Assembly (NCBI RefSeq): GCF_024296925.1
Contig: NZ_CP101125.1
Span: 1,242,501-1,306,500, forward strand
Reading direction: 5' to 3'
Origin: Pseudomonas nunensis
GTDB taxonomy: Bacteria; Pseudomonadota; Gammaproteobacteria; Pseudomonadales; Pseudomonadaceae
Length of the DNA stretch: 64,000 nt
Shown: positions 55,501 through 63,791 of the stretch, piece by piece
Numbering within the stretch: the stretch's first letter is position 1
Layout: each line of letters starts with the position of its first letter
Made by a program: the position numbers and the translations under genes
Notes under the pieces: model-generated
Databases searched by the model: none
Seen by the model: only the letters and a program-made list of their open reading frames with translations
What the model was told of the DNA's origin: nothing

Positions 55501-58500
55501 GTCAACGCGGCGCTGAACGTGGCCGGCACCAATAACCTGACCCTGGACGGCATCGTCGGCGGCGCTGGAACCCTGAACAAAAACGGCGCGGCAGACCTGA
55601 GCCTCAGCGGCAACAACACCTTCAGCGGCACCTTCAATGTACTGGGCGGCAGCTTGAGCACCACCTCCGCCACGGCCCTGGGCAACAATGCCGGAGTCAA
55701 TCTGGGCGCGGGCACCAGCCTCAACCTCGGTGCGTCCGGCAGTCTCGCCAGCCTTGCCGGCAGCGGTACGGCGTTGATCGGCGGCGGCAACACCTTGAGC
55801 ATCGGCGGCAACAATGCCAGCAGCACCTTCGACGGTGTACTCAGCGGCAGCGGCTTGCTCGACAAACTCGGCAGCGGCACTTTCAACCTCACCGGCATCA
55901 ACAGCCTGACCGGCGACACCAGCATCAACGGCGGCACTCTGAATGTCAGCGGTTCGCTGGACAGTGCCAACGTTGCGGTCAACAACGGCGGGACCCTCGC
56001 CGGCAGCGGCAGCCTTATTGGTGCAGTCAACGTCGCGGATGGCGGCCACGTCGCACTGGCCACCGGCAGCGCCTTGTCGGTGGGTTCGCTGGCCTTGAGT
56101 GGCAACTCCAACCTCGACGTCGGGCTCGGTGTGCCGGTGTCCGGCGGCGGTAACGCGCTGATCAATGTCGGCGGCAACCTGACCCTCGACGGTAACCTCA
56201 ATGTCAGCGACATCGGCGGCTTCGGCAGCGGTGTGTATCGCATCATCAACTACACCGGCGCCCTGACCGACAACGGTCTGGCCGTCGGCACGGTGCCGGG
56301 CAGTGTATCGCCGGGCGATCTGCAAGTGCAGACCGCCGTGGGCAGTCAGGTCAACCTGCTGGTCAGTGCACCGAACGTCACCGTGCAATTCTGGGACGGC
56401 GCGCAATTGGTCGGTAATGGTGCAATCGACGGTGGCAGCGGCACGTGGAATAGCGGCACTACTAACTGGACCAATGTAAACGGCACCTCGAATCAGGCTT
56501 GGGCCAACAGTTTCGCGGTATTCCAGGGCACGGCGGGCAATGTCACGGTCGATGGCACGCACGCGGTTACCGGCATGCAATTCGTCACCGACGGCTACAG
56601 CCTGTTGAACGGCACGGCGGGCGCACTGAACCTGGTCAACGGCGGTTTGGGCAACGCGACTTTCCGCGTCGATCCGAACAGCACCGCAACCGTTGGCGTG
56701 GCCATCAATGGCGCCGGCACCCTGGGCAAATACGACACCGGCACCCTGGTGCTGAACGGTGCCAATGGCTACACCGGCGGCACCGCGCTCAACGGCGGCA
56801 CCTTGGTGGTGGGCAATAACGGCGCGCTAGGCAGCGGCGTACTGACCGCCGCCAATGGCACCACGCTGGACAGCAACAGCGCCGTCAGCCTCGCCAACGC
56901 TATCGCGTTGAACGGTGGGATGAGCGTTGGCGGTTCAAATGCGTTGAGCCTCGATGGCGTTGTCAGCGGCACCGGCAGTCTGATCAAGAACGGCGCTTCC
57001 AGCCTGACCCTGAACGGCAGCAACACCTACGCGGGCGGCACGCAGTTGAATGCCGGTTCGCTGATCCTCGGCAACAACAGCGCCATCGGCACTGGCGCAC
57101 TCGGCGTCGGTGGCAGTGCGCAACTCGACAGCAGCGCCGCCCTGCAACTGGCCAATGCCATCAATCTCACCGGACAGTTGACCCTGGCCGGCACCCAGGC
57201 CACCACCCTCAGCGGCATCATCGCTGGCACCGGCAGTCTGGTGAAAAACGGCAGCGGCGCGCTGTTACTCAGCGGCACCAATACCTACAGCGGCGGCACC
57301 ACCCTCAACGCCGGTACCACCAGCGGCAACACCACCAGCCTGCAAGGCGCGATCCTCAACAACGCCGCGCTGACCTTCGAGCAAAGCAACAACGGCACCT
57401 ACACCGGCAACCTCACCGGCAGCGGTACGCTGACTAAAAACGGTACCGGCGAATTGCTGCTCACCGGCACCAACGGCCTGACGGGCGACACCAACGTCCA
57501 GGCCGGTTCGTTGCTGGTCAACGGCACGCTCGCCAGCGCAAACGTGAACGTGGCGAGCGGGGCGAAACTCGGCGGCACCGGCCAGATCGGCGGCGCGGTG
57601 CAACTGGCCAGCGGCGCGACACTGGTCGGCGGTGGAAGCGTCACACCATTGTCGGTCGGCTCCCTGGTCTTGGCGTCGGGTACCAGCCTGGACTTCAGCC
57701 TCGGTTCGGCGACCAGCTCGACCAACGTGGTCAACGTCGCCGGCAACCTGACCCTCGACGGCACGCTGAACATCACCGATGCCGGCGGCTTCGGCACCGG
57801 TGTCTATCAACTGTTCCGCTACGGCGGCAACCTGACCGACAGCGGCCTGACCTTCGGCACATTGCCGGGTGGTGTAGCGTCCTCAAGCCTGTCCCTGCAA
57901 ACCGCGTTGGCCAATCAGGTCAACCTGCTGATGCAGACGACCCAGGGTGAAGTGCAGTTCTGGAACGGCGGCAAAACCAACGCTGACGGCACGATCAGCG
58001 GCGGCGACGGCGTCTGGGGTTCTAGCACTAACTGGACGAACGCCAGCGGTACGGCAAGCCAGGGTTCGAGCGGTCAGTTCGCAATATTTGGTGGGCAGGG
58101 CGGCACGGTGACGGTGGTCGGCAACCAGGGCTTCACCGGGTTGCAGGTACTCGACAACGGTTATCGCCTGGTGCCAGGTGCCGACGGCAGCCTGACCCCA
58201 ATCAACGCGGCGGATGGCAGCCTCGCGGCGGTGCGGATCAACTCGGGCGTCACCGCTGAAATCTCGGCGCCTCTGGTAGGCACCGGCGGCATCGAGAAAC
58301 TCGATGCCGGCACCCTGGTGCTTAGCGGCGCCAACACCTACAGCGGCGGCACCATCGTCAGCGGCGGTACGCTGGTCGGTAACACCACCAGCCTGCAGGG
58401 ACGTTTGGCGAACAATGCGCGGGTGCTGTTTGCCCAGAGCACTAACGGGCGTTTCAACGGTGTACTCAGCGGCACCGGTGATCTGGTCAAACAAGGCGCC

Positions 58501-60123
58501 GGCACACTGCTGATCGAGGGTGACCAGCCGTTCAGCGGCACCGTGGAAGTGGAGCAGGGCCTGTTGCAGGTCGGTGATGTTCCGTCGAACTTCGGCGGGC
58601 AGGTCACCGTGTTCAATGGCGCAGCCTTGACCGGTAATGGCAGCGTTGGTTCGGTGGTCAACCATGGGGTGTTCTCGTCCGGCGCCAATGGCGAAACCCT
58701 GAGCGTAACGGGTAACCTGACCAACGCGGCGGATGGCCTGTTGGCACTGACCGTCACCTCGCCGTCCGTCACACCGTTGCCAGTGGGCGGCACGGCAACG
58801 CTTGATGGTGCGCTGCAAGTCACCAATCTGCTGCCGTACTCCGGCGACACCACCTATAAGCTGATTACGGCGGGCGGTGGCGTCAACGGTACGTTCAGCG
58901 CAACCGATCTGCCGGAACGCGCGTTCCTCGACACCTCACTGGTGTACAGCGCCAACGAAGTCGATCTGGCCGTCAGTCGTAACCAGACGTCCTTCGCCAC
59001 GGTTGCGGCCACGGGTAACCAACGCAGCACCGCGTCCGCGCTGAGCCGTAATGGCGTGGCCGGTGCGGCGTTGCAGAACGAAGTCATCAACCTGAGCACT
59101 GCCGGTGCCCGTGCGGCATTCGACAGCTTGTCCGGAGAGATTCACGCCAGTACCGCCAGCGCCATTCTCGAAGATTCGCGTTACATCCGTGACGCGGTCA
59201 ACGACCGTATGCGCCAGCCGTCCTGCAGTGGGCCTGACGATCCTCGCCGCGCCCTGGCGCCTAGCGAAAATCGCCTGTCCAGCGGCGGCTGCCACGGCGA
59301 AATGGTCGGCTGGATGCGCGCACTTGGCGCCTGGGGCGAGATGGATGGCGACAGCAACAGCGCCAAACTTGATCGCAACCTCAGCGGCTTCATGCTCGGC
59401 ACTGACAAACAGATCGACGATCAATGGCGTGCCGGGATGGCCGCCGGTTACACCCGCAGCGACCTGGATGCCCACGACCGCCGTTCCGACGCCACGGTCG
59501 AAAGCTACCACCTGGCGGCGTACCTCAACTCGCAGTTCGACGCCCTGGCCGTACGCCTGGGTGCCGCTTACAGCTGGCACGACATCGAAACCAAACGTGA
59601 CGTCAACGTCGGTGGCTACAACGATCGCCTGAAAGGCGACTACGACGCCCGCAGTGCCCAGGTGTTTGGCGAAGTGGGTTACACGCTCGAAGCGGCAGGT
59701 ATTGCGCTGGAACCGTTCGCCGGCCTGTCCTACGTCAACTACGACAGCGACACCGTGCATGAAAAAGGCGGAGTGGGGCGTCTGAAAGCTGATTCCAGCC
59801 AGGACATCACCTTCTCCACCCTGGGCCTGCGCGCCGGTAAAGTCATCACCCTGGCCAACGGCGGGCAATTCACCCCGCGTGCGGCCATCGGCTGGCGTCA
59901 TGCCTTCGGCGACACCAAACCGGATGCCGACCTGAGCTTCATCGACGGCGGCGCCTCGTTCAGCACCCAGGGCGTGCCGATTGCCAAGGACAGCGCGCTG
60001 CTCGAAGCGGGCGTGGACTTCCAGATCAGCCAGAACGGCAAACTCGGCCTCGGCTACTCGGGTCAGGTGTCGGGCAAAAACGAAGATCACGCCATGACGA
60101 TCAGTTTCAGCCTCGGTTTCTAA
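49576..60123 (+). CDS. Giant autotransporter with many beta-strand repeats
   Basis: This is a type V secreted protein of about 3,515 residues. The N-terminal signal region includes a hydrophobic stretch (LAVRLGIVGVVATLSSPQVMAA). The passenger is built of roughly 24 repeats of about 85 residues with an autotransporter-associated beta-strand core (GLIKNGAANLTLNG type). Three larger modules contain a WDG motif (F1545, F2272, F2795). The C-terminus (about 3,225-3,515) is a 12-strand autotransporter barrel ending in Phe. Passengers of this type mediate adhesion, aggregation or biofilm. A GTG at 49603 with AAGGA 8 bases upstream gives a shorter start and may be real. A terminator follows. Confidence 0.92.
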   Translation: MVNHEKELPVDLRSVIAPIFRVCPLSLAVRLGIVGVVATLSSPQVMAACTPGSPAAGGTVTCSGVPSLPLFLNTFSSAVNDLTVNVGSAAQLNATLGGQVLNLTGNNITLNNAGLIDPAMLGAVTLLSAGAVIGNAGASVVNVTNAATGIIRGTGDLLGVNLSSLNGMALNINNGAGGSTNIVNNGTLGSTALLNITLFSADTPIVAAQGGAQVNVINAGTINGRMAFETSASGNTFVNSGTISGGVSMGDGSTNTFTAITGSTISNGGGIGLALGGLIGVNLTFAPTGQIDGGAGGINSLILQNPIGIGGGTSGVGVVSSANYVNFNNLTVNSGTWTLQGPLITGSTTLNGGIAQFNNNATFGSGVLTSNGGGLQASSGGLSLSNLINLGASGIQLLGTNAITLGNVISGSGGITKNGTGQLVLNGANTYLGATALNGGSVQLGNNLAFSTGTVTVGGSTVLQAPGTITLNNNIVLNSAMGTSGVGSLTLSGLINGAGGISKNGSGTLALTGNNASYTGSTDLNAGTLSLGNNNALGSGSLNVNAAASLNTTTGVTLNNSVALNGNLTVVGSNALTLNGLISGSSGLIKNGLSTLTLSGNNTYLGPTALNAGGLLLASNTALGTGALNAAAGTSLDTSVAVTLANAVNLGGDLTIGGTQALGLTGAINGAGGLIKNGSAALTLGGTNGYAGDTTLNAGSLILGSNTALGLGTLNTAAGTTLDASSTVAVTNAVNTTGNLNIGGSANLTLGGVVGGSGSLTKNGAANLTLNGANTFLGGTTLNAGTLTVGNANALSSGVLTVAGASTLDSSSGVAIANGIAINADLIIGGTNQLTLDGVLSGTNQLIKNGAANLALNGINTFQGGSTLNAGSITVGNSAALGTGGLTVGGASTLTGSSALSLANAITLNANLTTGGANALTLDGVIAGAGGLIKTGASSLTLTGANTYTGTTALNAGSLIVGSNTALGSGALNASGGTTLDASAASTLANAVNLGGNLTLAGTNALTLNGVVSGIGGLIKNGAADLTLNGSNNYLGATALNAGKLIVGASGALGAGALNAAANTTLDSNTAVSLSNQVNLAGALNVGGSADLTLTGLVNGAGNLVKNGAANLVLNGANGFLGGTTLNAGTLTVGNGSALGLGGLTVAGAATLDSNAPVSLGNNVALNADLTVGGTQGLTLGGVISGTSQLIKNGAANLTLNGVNTYQGDTTLNAGSLTLGNGAALGTGALIVGGTSTLDNSAAFTVANAMTLNADLNIAGNNNLNLGGVIDGAGALNKNGLSDLTLSGNNSFTGALNILSGSVTAASTGALGNTSGANISAGASLNLGTDASLAGLNGSGDVLIGSGNTLSVGGVSTTSTFDGGLAGPGGLTKVGTGTLNLTGINGLTGDTAVNGGTLDLSGSLGSANVNVNTGATLTGTGSVLGTLNVNNGGHLGLSSGNTLSVGALALNSTSNMDVALGAPSTSSLLNIGGNLTLDGNLNVADAGGFGVGVYRLINYTGSLLNLGMNIGAIPVGYSLADLALQTSIGNQINLLVTAPNVSLRFWDGSQTLPNGTVDGGSGTWNAGSTNWTSADGLTNQTWASDFAIFQGTAGNVTVLGTQTFNGMQFVTDGYNLLTGAAGHLTAVNGTGGNAAIRVDPGSTATIGVAIDGAATLAKLDSGTLVLNGANTYSGGTLLNGGTLVVGNNTALGSGLLTAASGTTLDSNAAVTLGNAVDLAGNLNIAGSNALTLNGAISGVGGLVKAGGSNLTLGGNNTFLGPVTLSAGGLILASNTALGAGALNAANATTLDAATAVTVGNVINLAGNLGIAGSADLTLNGAVNGAGSLSKNGAANLTLNGVNGFLGGVALNAGTLTVGNASGLGLGNLTVAGASTLDNNTALTLANNVGLNATLAVGGSNDLTLGGVISGAGGLIKNGAANLTLNGVNSQQGDTTLNAGTLTLGNAAALGTGALTVAGASTLDNSSALSLANDVNVNAALNVAGTNNLTLDGIVGGAGTLNKNGAADLSLSGNNTFSGTFNVLGGSLSTTSATALGNNAGVNLGAGTSLNLGASGSLASLAGSGTALIGGGNTLSIGGNNASSTFDGVLSGSGLLDKLGSGTFNLTGINSLTGDTSINGGTLNVSGSLDSANVAVNNGGTLAGSGSLIGAVNVADGGHVALATGSALSVGSLALSGNSNLDVGLGVPVSGGGNALINVGGNLTLDGNLNVSDIGGFGSGVYRIINYTGALTDNGLAVGTVPGSVSPGDLQVQTAVGSQVNLLVSAPNVTVQFWDGAQLVGNGAIDGGSGTWNSGTTNWTNVNGTSNQAWANSFAVFQGTAGNVTVDGTHAVTGMQFVTDGYSLLNGTAGALNLVNGGLGNATFRVDPNSTATVGVAINGAGTLGKYDTGTLVLNGANGYTGGTALNGGTLVVGNNGALGSGVLTAANGTTLDSNSAVSLANAIALNGGMSVGGSNALSLDGVVSGTGSLIKNGASSLTLNGSNTYAGGTQLNAGSLILGNNSAIGTGALGVGGSAQLDSSAALQLANAINLTGQLTLAGTQATTLSGIIAGTGSLVKNGSGALLLSGTNTYSGGTTLNAGTTSGNTTSLQGAILNNAALTFEQSNNGTYTGNLTGSGTLTKNGTGELLLTGTNGLTGDTNVQAGSLLVNGTLASANVNVASGAKLGGTGQIGGAVQLASGATLVGGGSVTPLSVGSLVLASGTSLDFSLGSATSSTNVVNVAGNLTLDGTLNITDAGGFGTGVYQLFRYGGNLTDSGLTFGTLPGGVASSSLSLQTALANQVNLLMQTTQGEVQFWNGGKTNADGTISGGDGVWGSSTNWTNASGTASQGSSGQFAIFGGQGGTVTVVGNQGFTGLQVLDNGYRLVPGADGSLTPINAADGSLAAVRINSGVTAEISAPLVGTGGIEKLDAGTLVLSGANTYSGGTIVSGGTLVGNTTSLQGRLANNARVLFAQSTNGRFNGVLSGTGDLVKQGAGTLLIEGDQPFSGTVEVEQGLLQVGDVPSNFGGQVTVFNGAALTGNGSVGSVVNHGVFSSGANGETLSVTGNLTNAADGLLALTVTSPSVTPLPVGGTATLDGALQVTNLLPYSGDTTYKLITAGGGVNGTFSATDLPERAFLDTSLVYSANEVDLAVSRNQTSFATVAATGNQRSTASALSRNGVAGAALQNEVINLSTAGARAAFDSLSGEIHASTASAILEDSRYIRDAVNDRMRQPSCSGPDDPRRALAPSENRLSSGGCHGEMVGWMRALGAWGEMDGDSNSAKLDRNLSGFMLGTDKQIDDQWRAGMAAGYTRSDLDAHDRRSDATVESYHLAAYLNSQFDALAVRLGAAYSWHDIETKRDVNVGGYNDRLKGDYDARSAQVFGEVGYTLEAAGIALEPFAGLSYVNYDSDTVHEKGGVGRLKADSSQDITFSTLGLRAGKVITLANGGQFTPRAAIGWRHAFGDTKPDADLSFIDGGASFSTQGVPIAKDSALLEAGVDFQISQNGKLGLGYSGQVSGKNEDHAMTISFSLGF

Positions 60124-60143
60124 CCGCGGTCGAAGCACTTTTA

Positions 60144-60168
60144 GCCGCCCGTAAGGGCGGTTTTTTTT
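60144..60168 (+). terminator. Rho-independent terminator after the autotransporter gene
   Basis: CCGCCC, loop GTAA, GGGCGG are followed by eight T (60161-60168). It lies 20 bases after the stop. Confidence 0.93.
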
Positions 60169-60192
60169 GCCTGTCAGTCAGGGATGTGGAGG

Positions 60193-60311
60193 CTGTCAGG
60201 GCCCATTCGCGAGCAAGCCCGCTCCCACAGGTGATCTTCGGTGGACACAAATTCTGTGTTCGCCATCGATCCACTGTGGGAGCGGGCTTGCTCGCGAATG
60301 GGCCCTGACAG
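60193..60311. repeat. REP pair with 38-base perfect arms
   Basis: The left arm (60193-60230) and right arm (60274-60311) are exact reverse complements, starting CTGTCAGGGCCCATTCGCGA. The spacer has the CACAAATTCTGTGTTCGCC type seen at 13963-14332. It ends 56 bases before selD. Confidence 0.92.
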
Positions 60312-60367
60312 GCACCATCAATCCCGTCTGCTAGAATCGGCCCCACTGACTCTACGAGGTGCACCCC

Positions 60368-61402
60368 ATGAGCGAGCCGATTCGTCTGACCCAATACAGC
60401 CACGGCGCAGGATGCGGATGCAAAATCTCCCCTCAAGTGCTGGAAGTGATTCTGGCCGGCAGTGGCGCGCAGAACCTCGATCCAAACCTTTGGGTCGGCA
60501 ACGCCTCGCGCGATGACGCGGCGGTGTACGCCATCGACGACGAGCGCGGCGTGGTCTCGACCACTGACTTCTTTATGCCGATTGTCGACGACCCGTTTGA
60601 CTTCGGCCGCATCGCCGCGACCAACGCCATCAGCGACATCTACGCCATGGGCGGCGATCCGCTGATGGCGATTGCGATCCTCGGCTGGCCAGTCAATGTG
60701 CTGGCCCCGGAAATCGCCCGGGAAGTGATTCGCGGCGGCCGCTCGATTTGCGACGAAGCGGGCATTCCCCTGGCCGGCGGGCATTCCATCGACGCCCCGG
60801 AGCCGATCTTCGGCCTGGCCGTCACCGGGCTGGTGCAAAAACGCCACATGAAACGCAACGACACCGCCACCGCCGGTTGCCTCCTGTACCTGACCAAACC
60901 CCTGGGCATCGGCATCCTCACCACCGCCGAGAAGAAGGGCAAGTTGCGCAACGCCGACATCGGCCTGGCCCGCGACTGGATGTGCACCCTGAACAAACCC
61001 GGCAGCCGCTTCGGCAAACTCGACGGCGTGACGGCGATGACCGACGTCACCGGTTTCGGCTTGCTCGGGCACCTGGTGGAAATGGCCGACGGCAGCCGAC
61101 TTACGGCTCGCATCGAATACGATCGCGTACCACGTCTGGCGGGCGTCGAGTACTACCTTGAACAGGGCTGTGTACCGGGCGGCACCTTGCGCAACTTCGA
61201 CAGCTACGCGAGCAAACTCGGGCGTTTGCAGGAGCTGCACAAACGCGTGCTGTGCGATCCACAAACCAGTGGCGGCCTGCTGATCGCGGTCACGCCCGAG
61301 GGCAACGAACAGTTTCTCTCGGTCGCTGCCGAACTTGGCCTGAGCCTTGAGCCAATCGGCGAACTGGTAGAGCGACAGGCCAACGCGGTCGAGGTGTTTT
61401 GA
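60368..61402 (+). CDS. selD: Selenide, water dikinase (selenophosphate synthetase)
   Basis: This 344-residue enzyme makes selenophosphate from selenide and ATP. The catalytic Cys (C16) and Lys (K19) stand in GAGCGCK near the N-terminus; Cys is used, not selenocysteine. Conserved [11 protein letters not shown] and AGGHSID segments are present. GAGGTG is well placed before the ATG. It overlaps the next gene's start by one base (TGATG). Confidence 0.96.
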   Translation: MSEPIRLTQYSHGAGCGCKISPQVLEVILAGSGAQNLDPNLWVGNASRDDAAVYAIDDERGVVSTTDFFMPIVDDPFDFGRIAATNAISDIYAMGGDPLMAIAILGWPVNVLAPEIAREVIRGGRSICDEAGIPLAGGHSIDAPEPIFGLAVTGLVQKRHMKRNDTATAGCLLYLTKPLGIGILTTAEKKGKLRNADIGLARDWMCTLNKPGSRFGKLDGVTAMTDVTGFGLLGHLVEMADGSRLTARIEYDRVPRLAGVEYYLEQGCVPGGTLRNFDSYASKLGRLQELHKRVLCDPQTSGGLLIAVTPEGNEQFLSVAAELGLSLEPIGELVERQANAVEVF

Positions 61403-62505
61403 TGTCAATCGACTGCACCGATTACCGTGACATCTTTCTCAGCGACCGGCCCATGATGGATGCCCGTGCGCCGGTCGAATTTGCCAAGGGCTCGTTCCCC
61501 GGCGTGGTCAACCTACCGCTGATGAATGACCACGAGCGGCAACGCATCGGCACCTGCTACAAGCAGCACGGCCAGCAAGCGGCCATTGCGTTGGGGCATC
61601 AATTGGTGTCCGGCCAGATCAAGGCCGAGCGCCTACAGGCCTGGGCCGATTTTGCCCGGGCTCACCCTGAGGGATATTTGTATTGTTTTCGCGGCGGCTT
61701 GCGTTCGCAGATCGTCCAGCAGTGGCTCAAGGACGAGGCGGGCATCGACTATCCGCGCATCGGTGGTGGCTACAAGGCCATGCGTTCCTTTTTGCTTGAG
61801 ACGACGGATCAAGCCGTGGCGCAGTGCGATTTCGTGTTGCTCGGCGGCATGACCGGCACCGGCAAGACCGAAGTGCTGACGCAGTTGAGCAACGGGTTGG
61901 ACCTGGAAGGCTACGCCAATCATCGGGGTTCCAGCTTCGGCAAGCGCGCCACTGGCCAACCTTCCAATATCGATTTTGAAAACCGTCTGGCGGTGGATCT
62001 GCTGAAAAAGCGCGCCGGTGGCATCGAGCAGTTCGTGCTCGAAGACGAGAGTCGTGCGGTCGGCAGTTGTGCCTTGCCGCTGCCGCTGTATCAGGGCATG
62101 CAGCAGTTTCCGATGGTCTGGCTGGAAGACAGCCTGGAAGGGCGGGTCGAGCGGATCCTGCGGGATTACGTGGTGGACCTGTGTGCCGAGTTTATCGGCG
62201 TGCATGGCGAGGACGGCTTTGCGCTGTTTTCCGAGCGTTTGTTGGAAAGCCTGAACAATGTGCAGAAGCGCCTGGGCGGGGAACGTCATCGGCGTATGTT
62301 GATTCTGATGGAAGACGCCTTGGTGGAGCAGGCGCGTAGTGGCGCGGTGGACTTGCACCGGGGCTGGATCGAAGGGTTGCTGACTGAGTATTACGACCCG
62401 ATGTATGGGTTTCAGCGGGAGAAGAAGGGCGCACGGATCGAGTTTTCCGGGGAGCGCGGGGCGGTGATTGAGTATCTGCGGGAGCGGGGTAGTCAGCGGG
62501 TTTGA
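61402..62505 (+). CDS. mnmH: tRNA 2-selenouridine synthase
   Basis: This 367-residue enzyme replaces sulfur by selenium in 2-thiouridine at the wobble position of certain tRNAs, using selenophosphate and a geranylated intermediate. An N-terminal rhodanese domain holds the catalytic Cys (C95 in [10 protein letters not shown]). A P-loop follows (GGMTGTGKT, about 148-156). The start overlaps the selD stop by one base, the common selD-mnmH arrangement. No selA or selB gene is in the window. Confidence 0.95.
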   Translation: MSIDCTDYRDIFLSDRPMMDARAPVEFAKGSFPGVVNLPLMNDHERQRIGTCYKQHGQQAAIALGHQLVSGQIKAERLQAWADFARAHPEGYLYCFRGGLRSQIVQQWLKDEAGIDYPRIGGGYKAMRSFLLETTDQAVAQCDFVLLGGMTGTGKTEVLTQLSNGLDLEGYANHRGSSFGKRATGQPSNIDFENRLAVDLLKKRAGGIEQFVLEDESRAVGSCALPLPLYQGMQQFPMVWLEDSLEGRVERILRDYVVDLCAEFIGVHGEDGFALFSERLLESLNNVQKRLGGERHRRMLILMEDALVEQARSGAVDLHRGWIEGLLTEYYDPMYGFQREKKGARIEFSGERGAVIEYLRERGSQRV

Positions 62506-62518
62506 TGGTTGTTATTGC

Positions 62519-62625
62519 CGGCCTCATCGCGAGCAAGCTCGCTCCCACATTGGATCTGCGTCGTGCACAGAATCTGTGAACAATGAAGATCTCCTGTGCG
62601 AGCGAGCTTACTCGCGATGGGGCCC
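62519..62625. repeat. REP pair, degenerate
   Basis: Inverted REPs of the GCGAGCTCGCT variant (62523-62550 and 62595-62625) lie between the converging mnmH and permease genes. The right copy has changed bases (GCGAGCGAGCTTACTCGCGA). Confidence 0.8.
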
Positions 62626-62643
62626 TTACAGGCGCTAAAAAAC

Positions 62644-63699
62644 TTAAAGCAAAGCAGCCCCGATCAACCCGCTGATCACTCCAATCCCCATGGTCATCAG
62701 CGCCACACTCACCAACACCCGCGTATTGAAATCCTTCCGCAGCATCAGCAGCGAAGGCAGGCTGATGCTCGGCAGGGTCATCAGCAGTGCGACCGCCGGG
62801 GCGGTGCCCATGCCCAGGGTCATCATGGTTTGCACGATAGGGATTTCGGCGGCGGTCGGAATCACGAACAACGTGCCGATGATCGCCAGCGGCACCAGCC
62901 ACAAAAGGCTGTTGGCCATGGCGCCATCGATGTGCGGGAACACCCAGACCCGCACCGCACCCAGCACCAGCACCGCCAGGATGTAGATCGGGATGGTGCT
63001 CCAGAACAGTTGCCAGATCGTCCGGCCCCAGCGAGTCAGGAACGGTTGCGCGTTGATCTCGCGGGCTTCGACCACCGCCTCGACAGCGGCTTCGGGCACG
63101 TTCTCCGGCCCGGCGATCCGCTGGGCCACCAGCGACACGCCAAACACCAGCACGATACCCGCCACCAACCTCAACGCGGTAAAGCCCCAGCCGAGTACGA
63201 AACCCATGAACACCAGCGTGGCGGGGTTGAGCACCGGGTTGCCGATCCAGAACGCCAGCGCGGCACCCACCGACACGTTCTGTCGGCGCATGCTCGCCGC
63301 CACCGGGGCCGCGCAGCACGAGCACATCATGCCCGGCAGCGCGAACAAGCCGCCGCGCAGGGTCGAGGCGAAACCGGCGCGGCCGAACAGGCGCAGCAGC
63401 CAGTCCCTGGGAATCAACACTTGCAGCAGGGAGCCGAGGATCACCGCCAGCACGGCGGCTTTCCAGATCGCCAGGAAATACACCTTGGCGTACGTCAGGG
63501 CGGCGATCAGTGGGTCGGATTGTTGGTCATTGATGATCGAGGCGCCGATGCTGTGGTTGTCAGCGGCGACGAAAGCCTTGAGGTAGTAGGGCGACCATTT
63601 GACGTAGTAGAGGCCGACACAGGCGACCAGCAGGAACAGCGCGGGTTTCCACCAGAACGACCAGCCCCGGGCGGGGACAGCTGTGGTTGAGAGAGACAT
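62644..63699 (-). CDS. Permease of the YraQ/ArsP (DUF318) family
   Basis: This 351-residue inner-membrane protein has about nine membrane segments and the family's cysteine motif MMCSCCAAPV (near residue 125). Related ArsP proteins export methylarsenicals, and others are thought to move small organics or metal(loid)s. No arsenic genes are nearby, so the substrate is unknown. Confidence 0.82.
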   Translation of the reverse strand: MSLSTTAVPARGWSFWWKPALFLLVACVGLYYVKWSPYYLKAFVAADNHSIGASIINDQQSDPLIAALTYAKVYFLAIWKAAVLAVILGSLLQVLIPRDWLLRLFGRAGFASTLRGGLFALPGMMCSCCAAPVAASMRRQNVSVGAALAFWIGNPVLNPATLVFMGFVLGWGFTALRLVAGIVLVFGVSLVAQRIAGPENVPEAAVEAVVEAREINAQPFLTRWGRTIWQLFWSTIPIYILAVLVLGAVRVWVFPHIDGAMANSLLWLVPLAIIGTLFVIPTAAEIPIVQTMMTLGMGTAPAVALLMTLPSISLPSLLMLRKDFNTRVLVSVALMTMGIGVISGLIGAALL

Positions 63700-63791
63700 G
63701 GCAGGGTTCCGGGCAATGGGGAGATCAGTTGATGATAGCCCAGCCCCTTCTTACCCGTGGTCCCGACAGAGTGTGGGACGTGGCAGACGTC

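Noticed and set aside
52990..56580. Antisense open frame of about 1,196 codons inside the autotransporter gene, and several shorter ones
   Set aside because: It arises from the repetitive GC-rich codons of the sense gene. It has no ribosome site or domain, and its repeats mirror those of the sense strand with the same period.
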